DNA of 64,000 bases from Mycolicibacterium aubagnense (GCF_010730955.1 NZ_AP022577.1:4216001-4280000), one strand, 5' to 3'; positions 36,189 through 45,511 are shown, numbered from the stretch's first letter. Notes: generated from the sequence alone by a model not told the origin. Made by a program: numbers and translations.

Positions 36189-37874
36189 CTACTTGGCGTG
36201 ACTGCTCGTGCCGTCCTTCGCCTGGCCTGCACCGCTGGACGCCTTCGCGGGCTTGGCGGGCTTCGACTCGGGCTTCGACTCGGACTTCGAGTCGGACTTG
36301 GTGTCCGGCTTGGCCGGCTTGGCCGGCTTGGCGTCGGACTTGGTGTCCGGCTTGGCCGGCTTGGCGTCGGACTTGGCGCCCCCGTCCTTGATACCGCCCT
36401 TGGCGTCGCCACCCTTGGTGTGATCAGCAGCCGTGCCGTCGCCGTTGGTACCGGTCTGCCCGCTGCCCGTATGCGCGGTGTCAGTGCTACCTGGGTCCGC
36501 GGGCTTGGTGGTGCCGGTGGTGCCGGTTGCCGCGTCCGTACCGGTAGCGGCCGGCGAATCGGGCTTTGTCGCAACGGTTTTCGTGGGTGTTTCAGCCGTG
36601 CTCGTAGCGTCCGCCTTGGTGGTGTCCGTCTTCGTCGCGGTCTGATCAACGGGCTTCGCGGGGTCCGTCGCCGCCTTGGCGGGCAGGGCCTTGACGACTG
36701 CCGCGGCCGGTACCGCGACGGTCGTCGCGTCGGTGGCCGGCACCGCGTTGGCGGCGACGGGCGCGGTGGCTGCGACCGCCGTCTTGGCCGTCGTGACCGG
36801 CGGCGGCTTGAGCGCGTCGGCGACGAGTTTCTGCAGAAGTTGCAGAGCGGCGACCGGACCCGGGAGGTTGACGGTAAAGCCGAGCGGGCCACCGTTGAGG
36901 TTGATGCCGAACGAGGTCAGCAGGCCGCCGGCGTACAGCGGCACGCCGGGCAGACCGGTGTCGATCACGGTCGACAGGTCGGGGCCGTAGCCACCGTTGA
37001 GGACCCCGTTCAGGACGGTCGCGGGAATCGAGATGAGAGCGGTGGCCACCTTGCCGAGATCGCCGGTGCGCGTGGCATCGATGACGTCCTGTACCGCGGC
37101 GCCCATGGCCGCAGGTGCTTGGATCAGCGGGCCGAGCAGACCACCGACGATGACGAGGGCGTTCGACGGCTGCAGCCCGCCGAACCCCTGGTTGAGCGTG
37201 TTGAGGACATTGACGGCGTTCTGCAGCGGATTGGCGGCGATGACCCCCAGCGGACCGAGCTTGTCGATCGCGGTGACCAGACCTTGCAGCGGATAGGCGA
37301 CGGAGTTGAGGGCGGGCGCCAGCAGATTGGTCAGTGGGATCAGCGCGTTCAGCCCCACCAGCAGCAGCTGATTGGTCGCGTCCTCGACGTTGCCCTTTGC
37401 CAGATCGTTGACGGCGGCGGCCAGCAGCGGCGGTACCGCTGTGGTGAGGTTGGAGCCGATCTGGCCGAGCGTGGCGCCCAGCGCGTTCAACAGCGGCGGA
37501 GCCGCCGCGAAGGGCACGGCCGGTTGCGGGCTGGGATCGACCTTGACCGAACCGGGCGATGACACCAGTTTCAGCAGGTCCTGCAGCGCGGCGAGTTGAT
37601 TGTTCAGGGCCGCGGTCAAAATTGGGGTCGGTCCCTGGGTCTGTGCCGTGCTCACGATGGTCTGCAGGCTGGCGACGGTGTTGTTGAACGCCTGCGCGTA
37701 TGCCTCAAAGGGATTGACAGCGGCGGTCAAACGTACTGCGGCGCGCTCGATCTGAGCTTCCATGTGGTGAATCTGGGTACTGACGGTCGGCGCCATGACC
37801 GGGGCGACGGCGATAGCCGCGGCCCCGGCCAGGGACACGCCGACGGAAGCGAACGGTCGAGCGGCGGTGTGCAT
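36189..37874 (-). CDS. Secreted low-complexity-tailed protein, possibly GjpA-like porin
   Basis: The 561-residue protein starts at ATG 37874 after AGAGGG. The first 30 residues form a signal peptide (SVGVSLAGAAAIAVAPVMAP). Residues 50-350 hold repeated helical NPFEAYAQAFNNTVASLQTI, PLTNLLAPALNSVAYPLQGL type segments seen in mycobacterial proteins annotated as outer-membrane porin GjpA; that match is from memory. From about 370 on the chain is Ala/Thr/Lys/Pro/Asp-rich, ending in degenerate KSDAKPAKP and DTKSD repeats. The tail may anchor the protein in the wall. Confidence 0.6.
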   Translation of the reverse strand: MHTAARPFASVGVSLAGAAAIAVAPVMAPTVSTQIHHMEAQIERAAVRLTAAVNPFEAYAQAFNNTVASLQTIVSTAQTQGPTPILTAALNNQLAALQDLLKLVSSPGSVKVDPSPQPAVPFAAAPPLLNALGATLGQIGSNLTTAVPPLLAAAVNDLAKGNVEDATNQLLLVGLNALIPLTNLLAPALNSVAYPLQGLVTAIDKLGPLGVIAANPLQNAVNVLNTLNQGFGGLQPSNALVIVGGLLGPLIQAPAAMGAAVQDVIDATRTGDLGKVATALISIPATVLNGVLNGGYGPDLSTVIDTGLPGVPLYAGGLLTSFGINLNGGPLGFTVNLPGPVAALQLLQKLVADALKPPPVTTAKTAVAATAPVAANAVPATDATTVAVPAAAVVKALPAKAATDPAKPVDQTATKTDTTKADATSTAETPTKTVATKPDSPAATGTDAATGTTGTTKPADPGSTDTAHTGSGQTGTNGDGTAADHTKGGDAKGGIKDGGAKSDAKPAKPDTKSDAKPAKPAKPDTKSDSKSESKPESKPAKPAKASSGAGQAKDGTSSHAK

Positions 37875-37998
37875 AGTGGGCCCTCTCAAAGGCTCAGAAT
37901 CGGACAGTCGGCGAACTGACTTGTGCGTAAGTTCGCCCTGATTCTGGCTGTGAGAGGTAGGTCACCCGCTAGCGACGAATGACTCTATTTCGGCGTCG

Positions 37999-39075
37999 TC
38001 AGCTGGGGCGGTACAGGCCTTTCCCGGTGATGAGCGGCAGATCGAGGGTCGTGCGGATGCCCGGTTCGGCGGCGACGACCGCCGGGATGGCGTTCACCAC
38101 CCGTGCTGCCGTGGCAACGAGTCCGGCGTGGTTGTGGTCGCCCTTGCGGCTGCTCAGGCACAGGTCAAGGGCATATGACGGCTCGCCGGTCACCTCGACC
38201 CGGTAGGAGCCACCCTCCTGGGCCGGTTGCGGCCAGTCGGGGCACAGATCGTCGCGCAGGCGGGTGATGTGCTCGAGTACGACGGCGGCGCGTCCGTCCT
38301 TCATGCCGCGCACTTCAAAACGCATGGCCGCCGTGGTGCCGGCCGGGATGTGGCCTGACGCGATGTCGAAGTCCTCGGGCGCCGGCACGCGAGTGTGCGT
38401 CTCGGTCAACTCGTCGAGTTCGATGCCGAGGCCGGCGGCCAGCTGGCGCACCACGGAACCCCAGGCCAGGCTCAGCACGCCGGGCTGCAGCAGCATCGGC
38501 AACTCGTCGATGGGCTTGCCGAAGCCCATGACGTCGAACATGACCGTCGCGCTGTCGTAGGTGGCGTAGTCGACGATCTCCATGCACCGGACCTGCTCGA
38601 CGCTCTGACAGGTGCCCATGAGGGCAAGGGGGAGAAGGTCATTGGCGAAGCCGGGGTCGATGCCGTTGACAAATAGGGACGAAGAGCCCGTCTGCGCGGC
38701 ATCTTCGAGCGGCGCGATCAGTTCGGTGGGCAGCACTTGCCACGGATACTGCAGAAACACCGCCGCGCTGGCGACCACGTTGACCCCGGCCGCCAGGATG
38801 CGCCGGTAGTCCTCGAGCGCCTCGGGCAGTCGGTTGTCGGCCATGGCGGTGTAGACGATGCAGTCCGGCTTGCCGGCCAGGATGGCATCGAGGTCGTCGG
38901 TGGCCGTGATGCCGGTCGAAACATCAAGTCCGGCAAGCTCTCCGGCGTCTTTGCCGGTCTTGGCGGCAGAGGAAACCCAGACGCCGGTCAGTTCGTAGGC
39001 AGGGTCATTGATGAGCTGCGTCAGGGCATGGCGACCGACGTTTCCGGTGCCGACTGCGGCGACTTTGATGGGCAT
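37999..39075 (-). CDS. DapB-like NAD(P)-dependent dehydrogenase, Rv0926c-like
   Basis: The 358-residue protein has an N-terminal Rossmann fold (VAAVGTGNVGRHALTQL, about 5-21) and a C-terminal domain with FVNGIDPGFANDLLPLAL (about 134). It resembles the dihydrodipicolinate reductase N-terminal/2,4-diaminopentanoate dehydrogenase group; substrate unknown. ATG 39075 has GAGGAG upstream; the GTG at 39090 overlaps that site. It directly follows the SDR gene in one transcript, the same pair as Rv0927c-Rv0926c, under a KstR-like box. Confidence 0.85.
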   Translation of the reverse strand: MPIKVAAVGTGNVGRHALTQLINDPAYELTGVWVSSAAKTGKDAGELAGLDVSTGITATDDLDAILAGKPDCIVYTAMADNRLPEALEDYRRILAAGVNVVASAAVFLQYPWQVLPTELIAPLEDAAQTGSSSLFVNGIDPGFANDLLPLALMGTCQSVEQVRCMEIVDYATYDSATVMFDVMGFGKPIDELPMLLQPGVLSLAWGSVVRQLAAGLGIELDELTETHTRVPAPEDFDIASGHIPAGTTAAMRFEVRGMKDGRAAVVLEHITRLRDDLCPDWPQPAQEGGSYRVEVTGEPSYALDLCLSSRKGDHNHAGLVATAARVVNAIPAVVAAEPGIRTTLDLPLITGKGLYRPS

Positions 39076-39086
39076 GTACGCGCTCC

Positions 39087-39878
39087 TCACAGGTCCGGGA
39101 TGGGCAGGTCGAGGTTGGGAAACGTGAGGCCGCCGTCGACCTCCAGCACCTTGCCGGTGACGTAGGCGCCGGCCGGTGAGGCCAGGTACAGCGCGGCGGC
39201 AGCGATGTCCTCCGGGTCGCCGAGGCGACGCAGCGGGGTGGCCTTCTCCATGGGGTCACGCAGCGCGTCGTTGGAGGCGACGATGTCCAGCGCCGAGGTG
39301 AGGATCGAACCGGGCGCGATGCCGTTGACCCGGATCTTCGGGCACAGGTCCATGGCGGCCAGCTTGGTGTAGTGCGCCAACGCGGCCTTGGCGGTGCCGT
39401 ACGCGGCGAAGCCACGGCCCGCCAACCGGCCGACGGCCGAGGTGATGTTGATGACGCTGCCGCCGCCGGCATGCTCCAGCATCAGCGGGACCGCAGCCTG
39501 GGTCAGCGCGTGTGCGGTGACGACGTTGAAGGTGAACGCGTCTTTGAGATCCTGCGGTGAGGTGTACATGAGCGGGGCGGGCATGGTGCCGCCGACGTTG
39601 TTGACGACGACATCTAGTCTGCCGAACGCCTCGACCGCCGCCGCGGCGAGCTTGGCGGTCTCGTCCGGGTGGGCGAGGTCGGCGGCGATGACGTGGGCCC
39701 GTCGGCCGGCCTGCTCGACTTGTTTCGCCACGTCCTGCAACTGCGACTCGGTGCGGGAGGCAATCACCACGTCAGCACCCGCTTCGGCGAACGCGACGGC
39801 AATGGCCGCGCCGAGGCCACGGCCCGCGCCGGTCACTACGGCTACCTGGTTGTCGAGTCGGAATCTGTCCAGAATCAC
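39087..39878 (-). CDS. Short-chain dehydrogenase/reductase, Rv0927c-like
   Basis: A 263-residue SDR with TGAGRGLG (about 16-23), NNVGGT (about 92), catalytic Ser in NITSAVGR and YGTAK (about 156-160), and the closing [11 protein letters not shown] seen in the M. tuberculosis orthologue as remembered. GTG 39878 follows GTGAGG; the ATG at 39917 is less well placed. It precedes the DapB-like gene by 11 bases. The perfect KstR-type dyad 75 bases upstream suggests a place in sterol or related lipid metabolism. Confidence 0.9.
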   Translation of the reverse strand: MILDRFRLDNQVAVVTGAGRGLGAAIAVAFAEAGADVVIASRTESQLQDVAKQVEQAGRRAHVIAADLAHPDETAKLAAAAVEAFGRLDVVVNNVGGTMPAPLMYTSPQDLKDAFTFNVVTAHALTQAAVPLMLEHAGGGSVINITSAVGRLAGRGFAAYGTAKAALAHYTKLAAMDLCPKIRVNGIAPGSILTSALDIVASNDALRDPMEKATPLRRLGDPEDIAAAALYLASPAGAYVTGKVLEVDGGLTFPNLDLPIPDL

Positions 39879-39952
39879 GTGTGCCTCACTCGCTTCGTGT
39901 TGGTTGTTGTTAGGCACGTTAACAAGATCGGCGCGCTCCGGGAACAGATTTC

Positions 39953-39966
39953 TAGAACACGTTCTA
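39953..39966. promoter_or_regulatory. KstR-like operator upstream of the SDR/DapB-like pair
   Basis: TAGAACACGTTCTA is a perfect 14-bp palindrome matching the published KstR pattern TNNAACNNGTTNNA. It could also act on the divergent gene at 40088. Confidence 0.75.
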
Positions 39967-40087
39967 AGTGGGGATGATGATTCTGGAACCTGGCGAAGCC
40001 ACCAGGGCTCTGCGTGTTTGCTTACGATTCGGCCGAGGTTTGCCCAACTGCCAATACTCCGGTGTCTGCTGCTCTAATATCGCGCGC

Positions 40088-40624
40088 ATGTCGGAGGACG
40101 CGGAGGGTTCGGTTCCGGGGCAATCAGCCGTCTCGCGGCATGCGGTCGCGGTCGATGTTCAGCCCAAATGGATTGCGCCCCTGTCGCTCGCTGTGGCGGC
40201 GATTGCCCTCGGGGTAGCGGTCTGGGCGTTGGTGGCACCGCCGCGGCACGAATCGCCGGCCGTGCCCGCGCCGTCCGGGCAACAGGTCGCTGATGCCAAG
40301 GCTCGCGCCTGCACGGCGTTCGCTACGGTGCGCGCGGCGGTTTCTCTGCAGACCCACACAGAGCTCGGGCCCGAACCGGTTGCCGTCGAGGCGGTGACCG
40401 CCGTTTCCCGGCTGGCAATGAGTAGTGGCGCCACATATCTGCTCGCGCATCTCGACCCGGCCACGCCGGCTGAGCTGGCGTCCGCGGTTCGCGAATTTGC
40501 CAACGACTTACAGGACATCTCGATGTACGGACAAGCGGGAGTCGGGGCGAGCGATCCTGCGCAGGGTGGCCGGCTCAAGTCGGGTGACGCCCTCAGCAAG
40601 AAAATTGCCGATCTCTGCAAGTGA
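40088..40624 (+). CDS. Membrane-anchored protein of unknown function (Mce-associated-like layout)
   Basis: The 178-residue protein has a polar N-terminus, one membrane helix (about 34-53, IAPLSLAVAAIALGVAVWAL) and an exported helical domain with two cysteines (RACTAFATVR near 72 and IADLCK at the end). Many mycobacterial proteins share this plan without known function. ATG 40088 was chosen; the frame runs further upstream with no start signal. Confidence 0.65.
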   Translation: MSEDAEGSVPGQSAVSRHAVAVDVQPKWIAPLSLAVAAIALGVAVWALVAPPRHESPAVPAPSGQQVADAKARACTAFATVRAAVSLQTHTELGPEPVAVEAVTAVSRLAMSSGATYLLAHLDPATPAELASAVREFANDLQDISMYGQAGVGASDPAQGGRLKSGDALSKKIADLCK

Positions 40625-40992
40625 GCCATGCCGAGGCGGATTGGCGCCGTCTTGGTCCAGGGTTTAACTGGCGGCCTCGGGTTGCAACAATTATCGCCGG
40701 CGGAATATTAAGCGAATTCCCGGAGTTTTTGCATTCAAGATCGATTCGAACTTGTACGCAAGTTTCGCAAGTTGCGCATGAACACAATTACGCAAAGTAA
40801 TATTATTCGCACGTGAATATCCGATTCTGTGCAACTCACCGTAATTGACGGTGAAATAGCAAACATGGTGTACCACATGCGATTACGCGAAATATTCGCT
40901 AGTTCTTTTCGGCGTGTGGCGAACGTGGTAATTTTCCTTCAACCGTGCGGCGCGCCGGCGAAAACACTTTGAATCCGAAGGAGGATTCGATC
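40625..40992. other. AT-rich intergenic region before the PGRS-like gene
   Basis: These 368 bases are much richer in A/T than the surrounding genes, with TAATATTATT and GGAATATTAAG stretches. They contain a perfect dyad (40836-40854) and the tandem CGCAAGTTT/CGCAAGTTG near 40758. Such tracts bind Lsr2 in mycobacteria. No coding frame is supported. Confidence 0.55.
40836..40854. promoter_or_regulatory. Dyad TCACCGT-N5-ACGGTGA
   Basis: A perfect 7-bp inverted repeat around AATTG, about 140 bases before the PGRS-like start codon; the regulator is unknown. Confidence 0.4.
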
Positions 40993-42864
40993 GTGTCCAA
41001 GCAACGCAAATCCAAGCCTTCAAAGTCTCGGAAACCGGCTACCTATCTCGCGACCGGCGCATTAGGAGTTGCCGCCGCGAGTGCCGGTATTGCGATGGCG
41101 ATTCCGCCGGGCGTGATGAGCGCTCTCGCCGCGCCGCCTCCGGTGCGAGCGGTGGCGTTGACTGACTTCAGTTTCCCCCTGGCGCCGTTGACTCCCGACC
41201 CCAACAATCCGTGGTGGTGGCTGACGGATCTATTCGGTGGCGGCGTCGCCCCCGGAGGCGGCGGCGCGAAACCGTTGCTCTTGCCGGTCATGCCCACAAC
41301 ACCGGACCCCCTGGACAGCCCGTGCGGTCTGATCTGCAACGGCGCTGCGGGCACTGCCGCACACCCGAACGGTCAGGCGGGCGGCATCTTGGGCGGCAGC
41401 GGTGGCGCCGGCTGGGACAGCACGGTTGCCGGTGAGAACGGTGGCGACGGCGGTGCCGCGGGCATTCTGTTTGGTGACGGTGGCAAGGGCGGCAACGGCG
41501 CAGACGGCACCGCCACCATCGCCGGCAGTAATGGCGGCAGCGGCGGAAACATGGGCTTGCTCGGTCTGTTCGGCAGCGGCGGTCGAGGTGGAAACGGCGG
41601 TGCCGGCGGCTTCGGCGCCACCGGCGTCGCGGGCGGCGCAGGTGCGGACGGCACCGCAGGCACCGATGGCGCGACGGGGGCGTCCGGAACGCCCGGTATC
41701 GCCGGCAAGACCGGAGCGTTCGGTGCATCGGGCACCGCGGGCACGGCAGGCACGGCAGGTGCTGAAGGAGCAACGGGCTCGAACGGCAGTGACTTTGCCC
41801 TGGTCGGTTTGCCGGGCGGTACGGGCGGCGCCGGCGATGCCGGTAGCGCCGGCGGCGCGGGTACTGCCGGTGGCACCGGCGGTACGGGCGGCAATGGTAC
41901 TGACGGCGGGCCGGGCGGTCCTGGTGGAACCGGCACTCCCGGCGGTGCCGGCGGTGGCGGTGGCGCGGGCGGAACAGGCCTGCAGGGCACGGCCGCCGGA
42001 GCTGGCGGCAAGGGTGGCAGTGCCGGACTGCTGACGCTGTTCGGCAGTGGCGGACAAGGTGGTGACGGCGGCATTGGTGGCACGGGTGGTACCGGTGGCA
42101 CCGGCGGATCTGGTGGCAACGGTGGCACCGGCGGTAGCGGCGGCGCCGGTGGTACTGGCGGATCCGGTGGGACCGGCGGTGCTGGTGGAACCGGTGGCAC
42201 GGGTGGAACCGGTGGCACGGGTGGAACCGGTGGCACGGGTGGAACCGGTGGGGACGGCGGTAACGGCATCTCGGTGATATTCCCGCTCCCTGACGTGATC
42301 ACTGGTGGCCCCGGTGGAACTGGTGGGACCGGTGGCACCGGTGGCACTGGTGGTACTGGTGGAACCGGTGGAACTGGTGGTGCCGGCGGCGCTGGTGGCG
42401 GCGCGGGCGTTGGTGGTGCTGGCGGCAACGCCGGCGCAGGCGGTGGCGGCGGCTCGGGCGGCTCCGGCGGCATTGGTGGTACCGGCGGAACGGGTGGCGC
42501 CGCGGGTGCAGGCGGTGGTGGCGGACTGTTGGGCGGCTTGGGCTTTGGCTCGTCCGGCACGTCCGGCAGTGCGGGCTCCACGGGGGCCACTGGCACCAGC
42601 GGTGCGACAGGCGCCAGCGGCTCGACTGGCAGCAGCGGCACGGCTGGAAAGACCGGCGCAACGGGCACCGTGGGCTCCACTGGGGCGGGCGGCTCTGCCG
42701 GGCACACGGGTTCGGTTGGCGGTACTGGTGGCGCTGGTAGCGCTGGTAGCGCGGGCACTCCCGGCCACGTCACCTTCGGCGACGTCGGCGGCTCCGGTGC
42801 CGGTGGAGCCGGTGGAGCTGGTGGCGCCGGCGGTGCCGGTGGAAAGGGCGGTACTGGCGGATAG
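40993..42864 (+). CDS. Exported PGRS-like glycine-rich protein lacking a PE domain
   Basis: The 623-residue protein starts with GTG behind GGAGG. Its Lys-rich N-terminus and hydrophobic segment (about 20-37, LGVAAASAGIAMAIPPGV) look like an export signal rather than a PE domain. A 70-residue unique part (NPWWWLTDLFGG) follows. From about residue 115 the chain is almost entirely GGxGG/GGTGG repeats with collagen-like GATGASGST stretches near 525-570. In M. tuberculosis PGRS domains follow PE domains; here the repeat has another N-terminus. A surface role is likely. Confidence 0.8.
   Translation: MSKQRKSKPSKSRKPATYLATGALGVAAASAGIAMAIPPGVMSALAAPPPVRAVALTDFSFPLAPLTPDPNNPWWWLTDLFGGGVAPGGGGAKPLLLPVMPTTPDPLDSPCGLICNGAAGTAAHPNGQAGGILGGSGGAGWDSTVAGENGGDGGAAGILFGDGGKGGNGADGTATIAGSNGGSGGNMGLLGLFGSGGRGGNGGAGGFGATGVAGGAGADGTAGTDGATGASGTPGIAGKTGAFGASGTAGTAGTAGAEGATGSNGSDFALVGLPGGTGGAGDAGSAGGAGTAGGTGGTGGNGTDGGPGGPGGTGTPGGAGGGGGAGGTGLQGTAAGAGGKGGSAGLLTLFGSGGQGGDGGIGGTGGTGGTGGSGGNGGTGGSGGAGGTGGSGGTGGAGGTGGTGGTGGTGGTGGTGGTGGDGGNGISVIFPLPDVITGGPGGTGGTGGTGGTGGTGGTGGTGGAGGAGGGAGVGGAGGNAGAGGGGGSGGSGGIGGTGGTGGAAGAGGGGGLLGGLGFGSSGTSGSAGSTGATGTSGATGASGSTGSSGTAGKTGATGTVGSTGAGGSAGHTGSVGGTGGAGSAGSAGTPGHVTFGDVGGSGAGGAGGAGGAGGAGGKGGTGG
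42184..42253 (+). repeat. 18-bp tandem repeat inside the PGRS-like gene
   Basis: GGTGGAACCGGTGGCACG is repeated exactly three times from 42184 to 42237, followed by a partial fourth copy. Each unit encodes GGTGGT, so slippage changes length in six-residue steps without breaking the frame. Confidence 0.85.
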
Positions 42865-42876
42865 ACCGCGTGGATT

Positions 42877-44676
42877 TCAGCCGCCCTTGATGCAGAAAAC
42901 CTCATCAAGGGCGGCTGTTCGCGGTCCGTCGGCCGGAGCGGCATCTAGTCGGGTCAGATCGATCATCGCCGGACCGTGGGCCGCGCTGTCGGTGATGACG
43001 TAGTGGGCGGAATTTGCGTTACCGCGCAGCGTGTCTCGTGGCGGACACACGCCGAGAGCGCCTTGGGCGTCGCCGAAGTTGACTCCTACCTGGACGACCG
43101 ACTGTTCGGCTGCCAGCGTTGCGCGCAGCCTGCTGATCAGGGCTTCGGGCGCGAAGAAGAGCCAGCCCTGGCCGAGGTGCAACCAGTACTTACCCTGGAC
43201 GTGATCACGGATCGCGGTCAGTTCAGCCAGTGGCTCGTTCGACGGTGTGTACGAAATAGGTTCGAGGAAGGGGTACCTGGACAACAGGCCGGCACGGTCA
43301 CGGTCGTGGATGCCCGTGTCCAGCAGGAGGAACCGGCCGACCAGGCTCAGGTCGCTGCAACAATTCAGGAATGAGTTGAGTGCATGTTCGGTCGCTTGGA
43401 CGCTTGGCCCGGCGATCAGGCTGACCGTCACCTCAGCGCTGTGCTGATGGGCATTGATGTTGTGCGCCAATGTGTTCGGGTAGATTTTGGCTGCATCGAG
43501 CATCGGAGCCGCAGACAGGTCGCGGTTCGTGGCGATCCGACGGCGGTCCTCATCTGAGATGTCGGTGCGCTTCAACAACCGGCGGCACAGCGCAAATGCC
43601 TCGTCGTGTCGACCGAGCCACGATGCGCATATCGCCTGCTCATCCAACGCCCGCCAGTGGTAGACGGACTCGTCGACGAACAGAATATCCGCTGCCGGCA
43701 AGGGAATTGCGGCGGCATGCTCGGCGAACAAGTAGCCGAGCGCATACCGGCCATCGGTCCGGTACTTGACGGCAATGGCATGCAGCGGCTCCGCGCGGGT
43801 CGGCCGGAACTCCCAGGCTCGCAGATAGGCGTCCTGCACGTCTGGCCACGGTTCGTCCATTCGGGTCATCGACCTGGCGACCTGCCATAGCGCGTAGTAC
43901 GTTTCCTCATCCCATCCGCCCATCTCGGCGCGCCGGGCTGCCCACTTTCGCGCATTAGTGAAATCGCCTAGGTTGAAATAACTTTCGGACAGATAGAAGA
44001 CTGATCGCGGGTTATCGGGGTCGCGCTGCAGATCAGCCAGCAGCAGGTCGCGGTCGCGCGCGTACTTCTGCGGATCGTTGTTGCGGGCGCCGAGGCGACG
44101 GGATTCGACGAAGTAGTCGCCTTCGATTCGCGACTCGGTGAATGGCTCCGAGCAGTCTGCGTATTCGTGCACCACGCCGACGTATCGCCAGGGCATGCCG
44201 CTCCGGAACAACTGTCGGCGCCAGTAGATCAGACCGTCGTTGATCCGCATCGCATAGACGTCCGCCGTCAGCCCGGTGAAGTCGAGCCGGCCCCTGACGG
44301 TGTCGTCGGCATCCATGACCCAGATGTAGTCGGAGCGGCTCTGTGCCAATTCCAACGCTTCGGAACGATTCTCGCCGAAATTGCGCCACGGCCGGTCATA
44401 CAGCCGGCCCGGTATGCCCAGACTGGCCATGTGGTGACGAATCACATCCTGGGTGCCGTCCTCGGAGCCGGTGTCCACGATCGCCCAACAACTGATGTAC
44501 GGGGCCACCGCGTCCAGCACTTCCGTGACGATGTGTGCCTCGTTGCGCACGATCATGTTGAGGCAGATTGTCGGATTGGCCGCAATGCGATCCGTCTCGT
44601 GCGTCAATTCCGCTGCCGCCGTGGCAGTCTCGCTTCGATCCCCGGCTGGAATCTGCACAGGATCCGTATACCCCAT
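42877..44676 (-). CDS. Glycosyltransferase family 2 protein with TPR-like middle
   Basis: The 599-residue protein has an N-terminal GT-A domain (ICLNMIVRNEAHIVTEVLDA near 37-56, WAIVDTGSEDGT near 64, and the DxD-type motif WVMDADDTV near 119). A helical repeat region with CDRDLLLADLQRDPDNPRSVFYL-type TPR spacing follows (about 205-370). The C-terminal region (VTVSLIAGPSVQATEHALNS, LLLDTGIHDRD) looks like a second, divergent GT-A domain. The acceptor is unknown. It ends 12 bases from the end of the PGRS-like gene, convergently. Confidence 0.8.
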   Translation of the reverse strand: MGYTDPVQIPAGDRSETATAAAELTHETDRIAANPTICLNMIVRNEAHIVTEVLDAVAPYISCWAIVDTGSEDGTQDVIRHHMASLGIPGRLYDRPWRNFGENRSEALELAQSRSDYIWVMDADDTVRGRLDFTGLTADVYAMRINDGLIYWRRQLFRSGMPWRYVGVVHEYADCSEPFTESRIEGDYFVESRRLGARNNDPQKYARDRDLLLADLQRDPDNPRSVFYLSESYFNLGDFTNARKWAARRAEMGGWDEETYYALWQVARSMTRMDEPWPDVQDAYLRAWEFRPTRAEPLHAIAVKYRTDGRYALGYLFAEHAAAIPLPAADILFVDESVYHWRALDEQAICASWLGRHDEAFALCRRLLKRTDISDEDRRRIATNRDLSAAPMLDAAKIYPNTLAHNINAHQHSAEVTVSLIAGPSVQATEHALNSFLNCCSDLSLVGRFLLLDTGIHDRDRAGLLSRYPFLEPISYTPSNEPLAELTAIRDHVQGKYWLHLGQGWLFFAPEALISRLRATLAAEQSVVQVGVNFGDAQGALGVCPPRDTLRGNANSAHYVITDSAAHGPAMIDLTRLDAAPADGPRTAALDEVFCIKGG

Positions 44677-44716
44677 CCGGGGCCGCGCTGCTGGACTTCG
44701 GGCGAATCGCGCCCGG

Positions 44717-45511
44717 TCAGCCCTTCCGCGCCTTGACGCTCGCCTCCAACTTGGCCAGCAGATCGGAGACGTCCTCGGTCGCGTCGAGCTCGGTCGCCGC
44801 TTCCTCCGTGGTGAATGCCTCGCCGCCCGCGATCTTCGCCTCGATCAGTTCTTCCATCTGCTCGCGGTAAGTGTCGTGGAACTGCTCAGGATGGAAGTCC
44901 TCGGTCATCGAGTCCACCACCTGGCCGGCCATCTTCAGTTCGGCCTTCTTGATCTCGACTTCCTTGTCCAGCACCGGGAAATCGGGGTCGCGAATCTCGT
45001 CGGGCCACAACAGCGTGTGGACGATCATCACGTTGCGCTTGCCGAAATCCTTCACCCGCAATGCCGCGAGCCGCGTCTTGTTGCGGAGCGAGAAGTGCAC
45101 GATCGCCACTCGGTCGGTCTGGGCCAGGGTTTGAGCGAGCAACACGTACGACTTGGACGACTTCGAGTCGGGCTCCAGAAAGTAGCTCCGGTCGTACATC
45201 AGCGGATCGATCTGTTCCGCCGGGACGAATTCGATTACCTCGATCTCGCGACTTCGCTCCTCGGGCAGGGTCGCGATGTCATCGTCGGTGATGATGACGG
45301 TCTGGCCGTCCTCGGATTCGAAAGACTTGGCGATGTCCCGGAACTCGACGACCTCGCCGCAGACCTCGCACACCCGCTTGTATCGGATGCGGCCATTGTC
45401 CTTGGCATGCACCTGATGAAACTTGATGTCGTGATCCTCGGTCGCGCTGTACACCTTGACCGGCACATTGACCAGACCGAAGGCTACTGACCCCTTCCAG
45501 ATGGACCGCAT
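44717..45511 (-). CDS. ku: Ku protein, NHEJ end-binding factor
   Basis: The 264-residue bacterial Ku forms a ring dimer that threads onto double-strand ends and recruits LigD. Typical text is visible: MRSIWKGSVAFGLVNVPVKV at the start, KDNGRIRYKRVCEVCGEVVE (about 37), ALRVKDFGKRNVMIVHTLLW (about 155) and the C-terminal HDTYREQMEELIEAKIAGGE. It is divergent from ligD with only 46 bases between the start codons, so they share a promoter region. M. tuberculosis equivalent: Rv0937c. Confidence 0.96.
   Translation of the reverse strand: MRSIWKGSVAFGLVNVPVKVYSATEDHDIKFHQVHAKDNGRIRYKRVCEVCGEVVEFRDIAKSFESEDGQTVIITDDDIATLPEERSREIEVIEFVPAEQIDPLMYDRSYFLEPDSKSSKSYVLLAQTLAQTDRVAIVHFSLRNKTRLAALRVKDFGKRNVMIVHTLLWPDEIRDPDFPVLDKEVEIKKAELKMAGQVVDSMTEDFHPEQFHDTYREQMEELIEAKIAGGEAFTTEEAATELDATEDVSDLLAKLEASVKARKG

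Noticed and set aside
36138..37562. A 474-codon Gly/Arg-rich open frame on the plus strand
   Set aside because: Antisense shadow of the porin-like gene caused by high GC at third codon positions; no recognisable domain.
42184..42253. Short regular repeats as a possible CRISPR array
   Set aside because: The 18-bp units are tandem with no spacers and lie in frame within a coding region.
41373..42944. A 523-codon proline-rich open frame on the minus strand across the PGRS-like gene
   Set aside because: It is the mirror of GGTGGC repeats (GCCACC reads as Pro/Pro-Val). It has no start signal or domain, and the plus-strand protein has a ribosome site and export signal.
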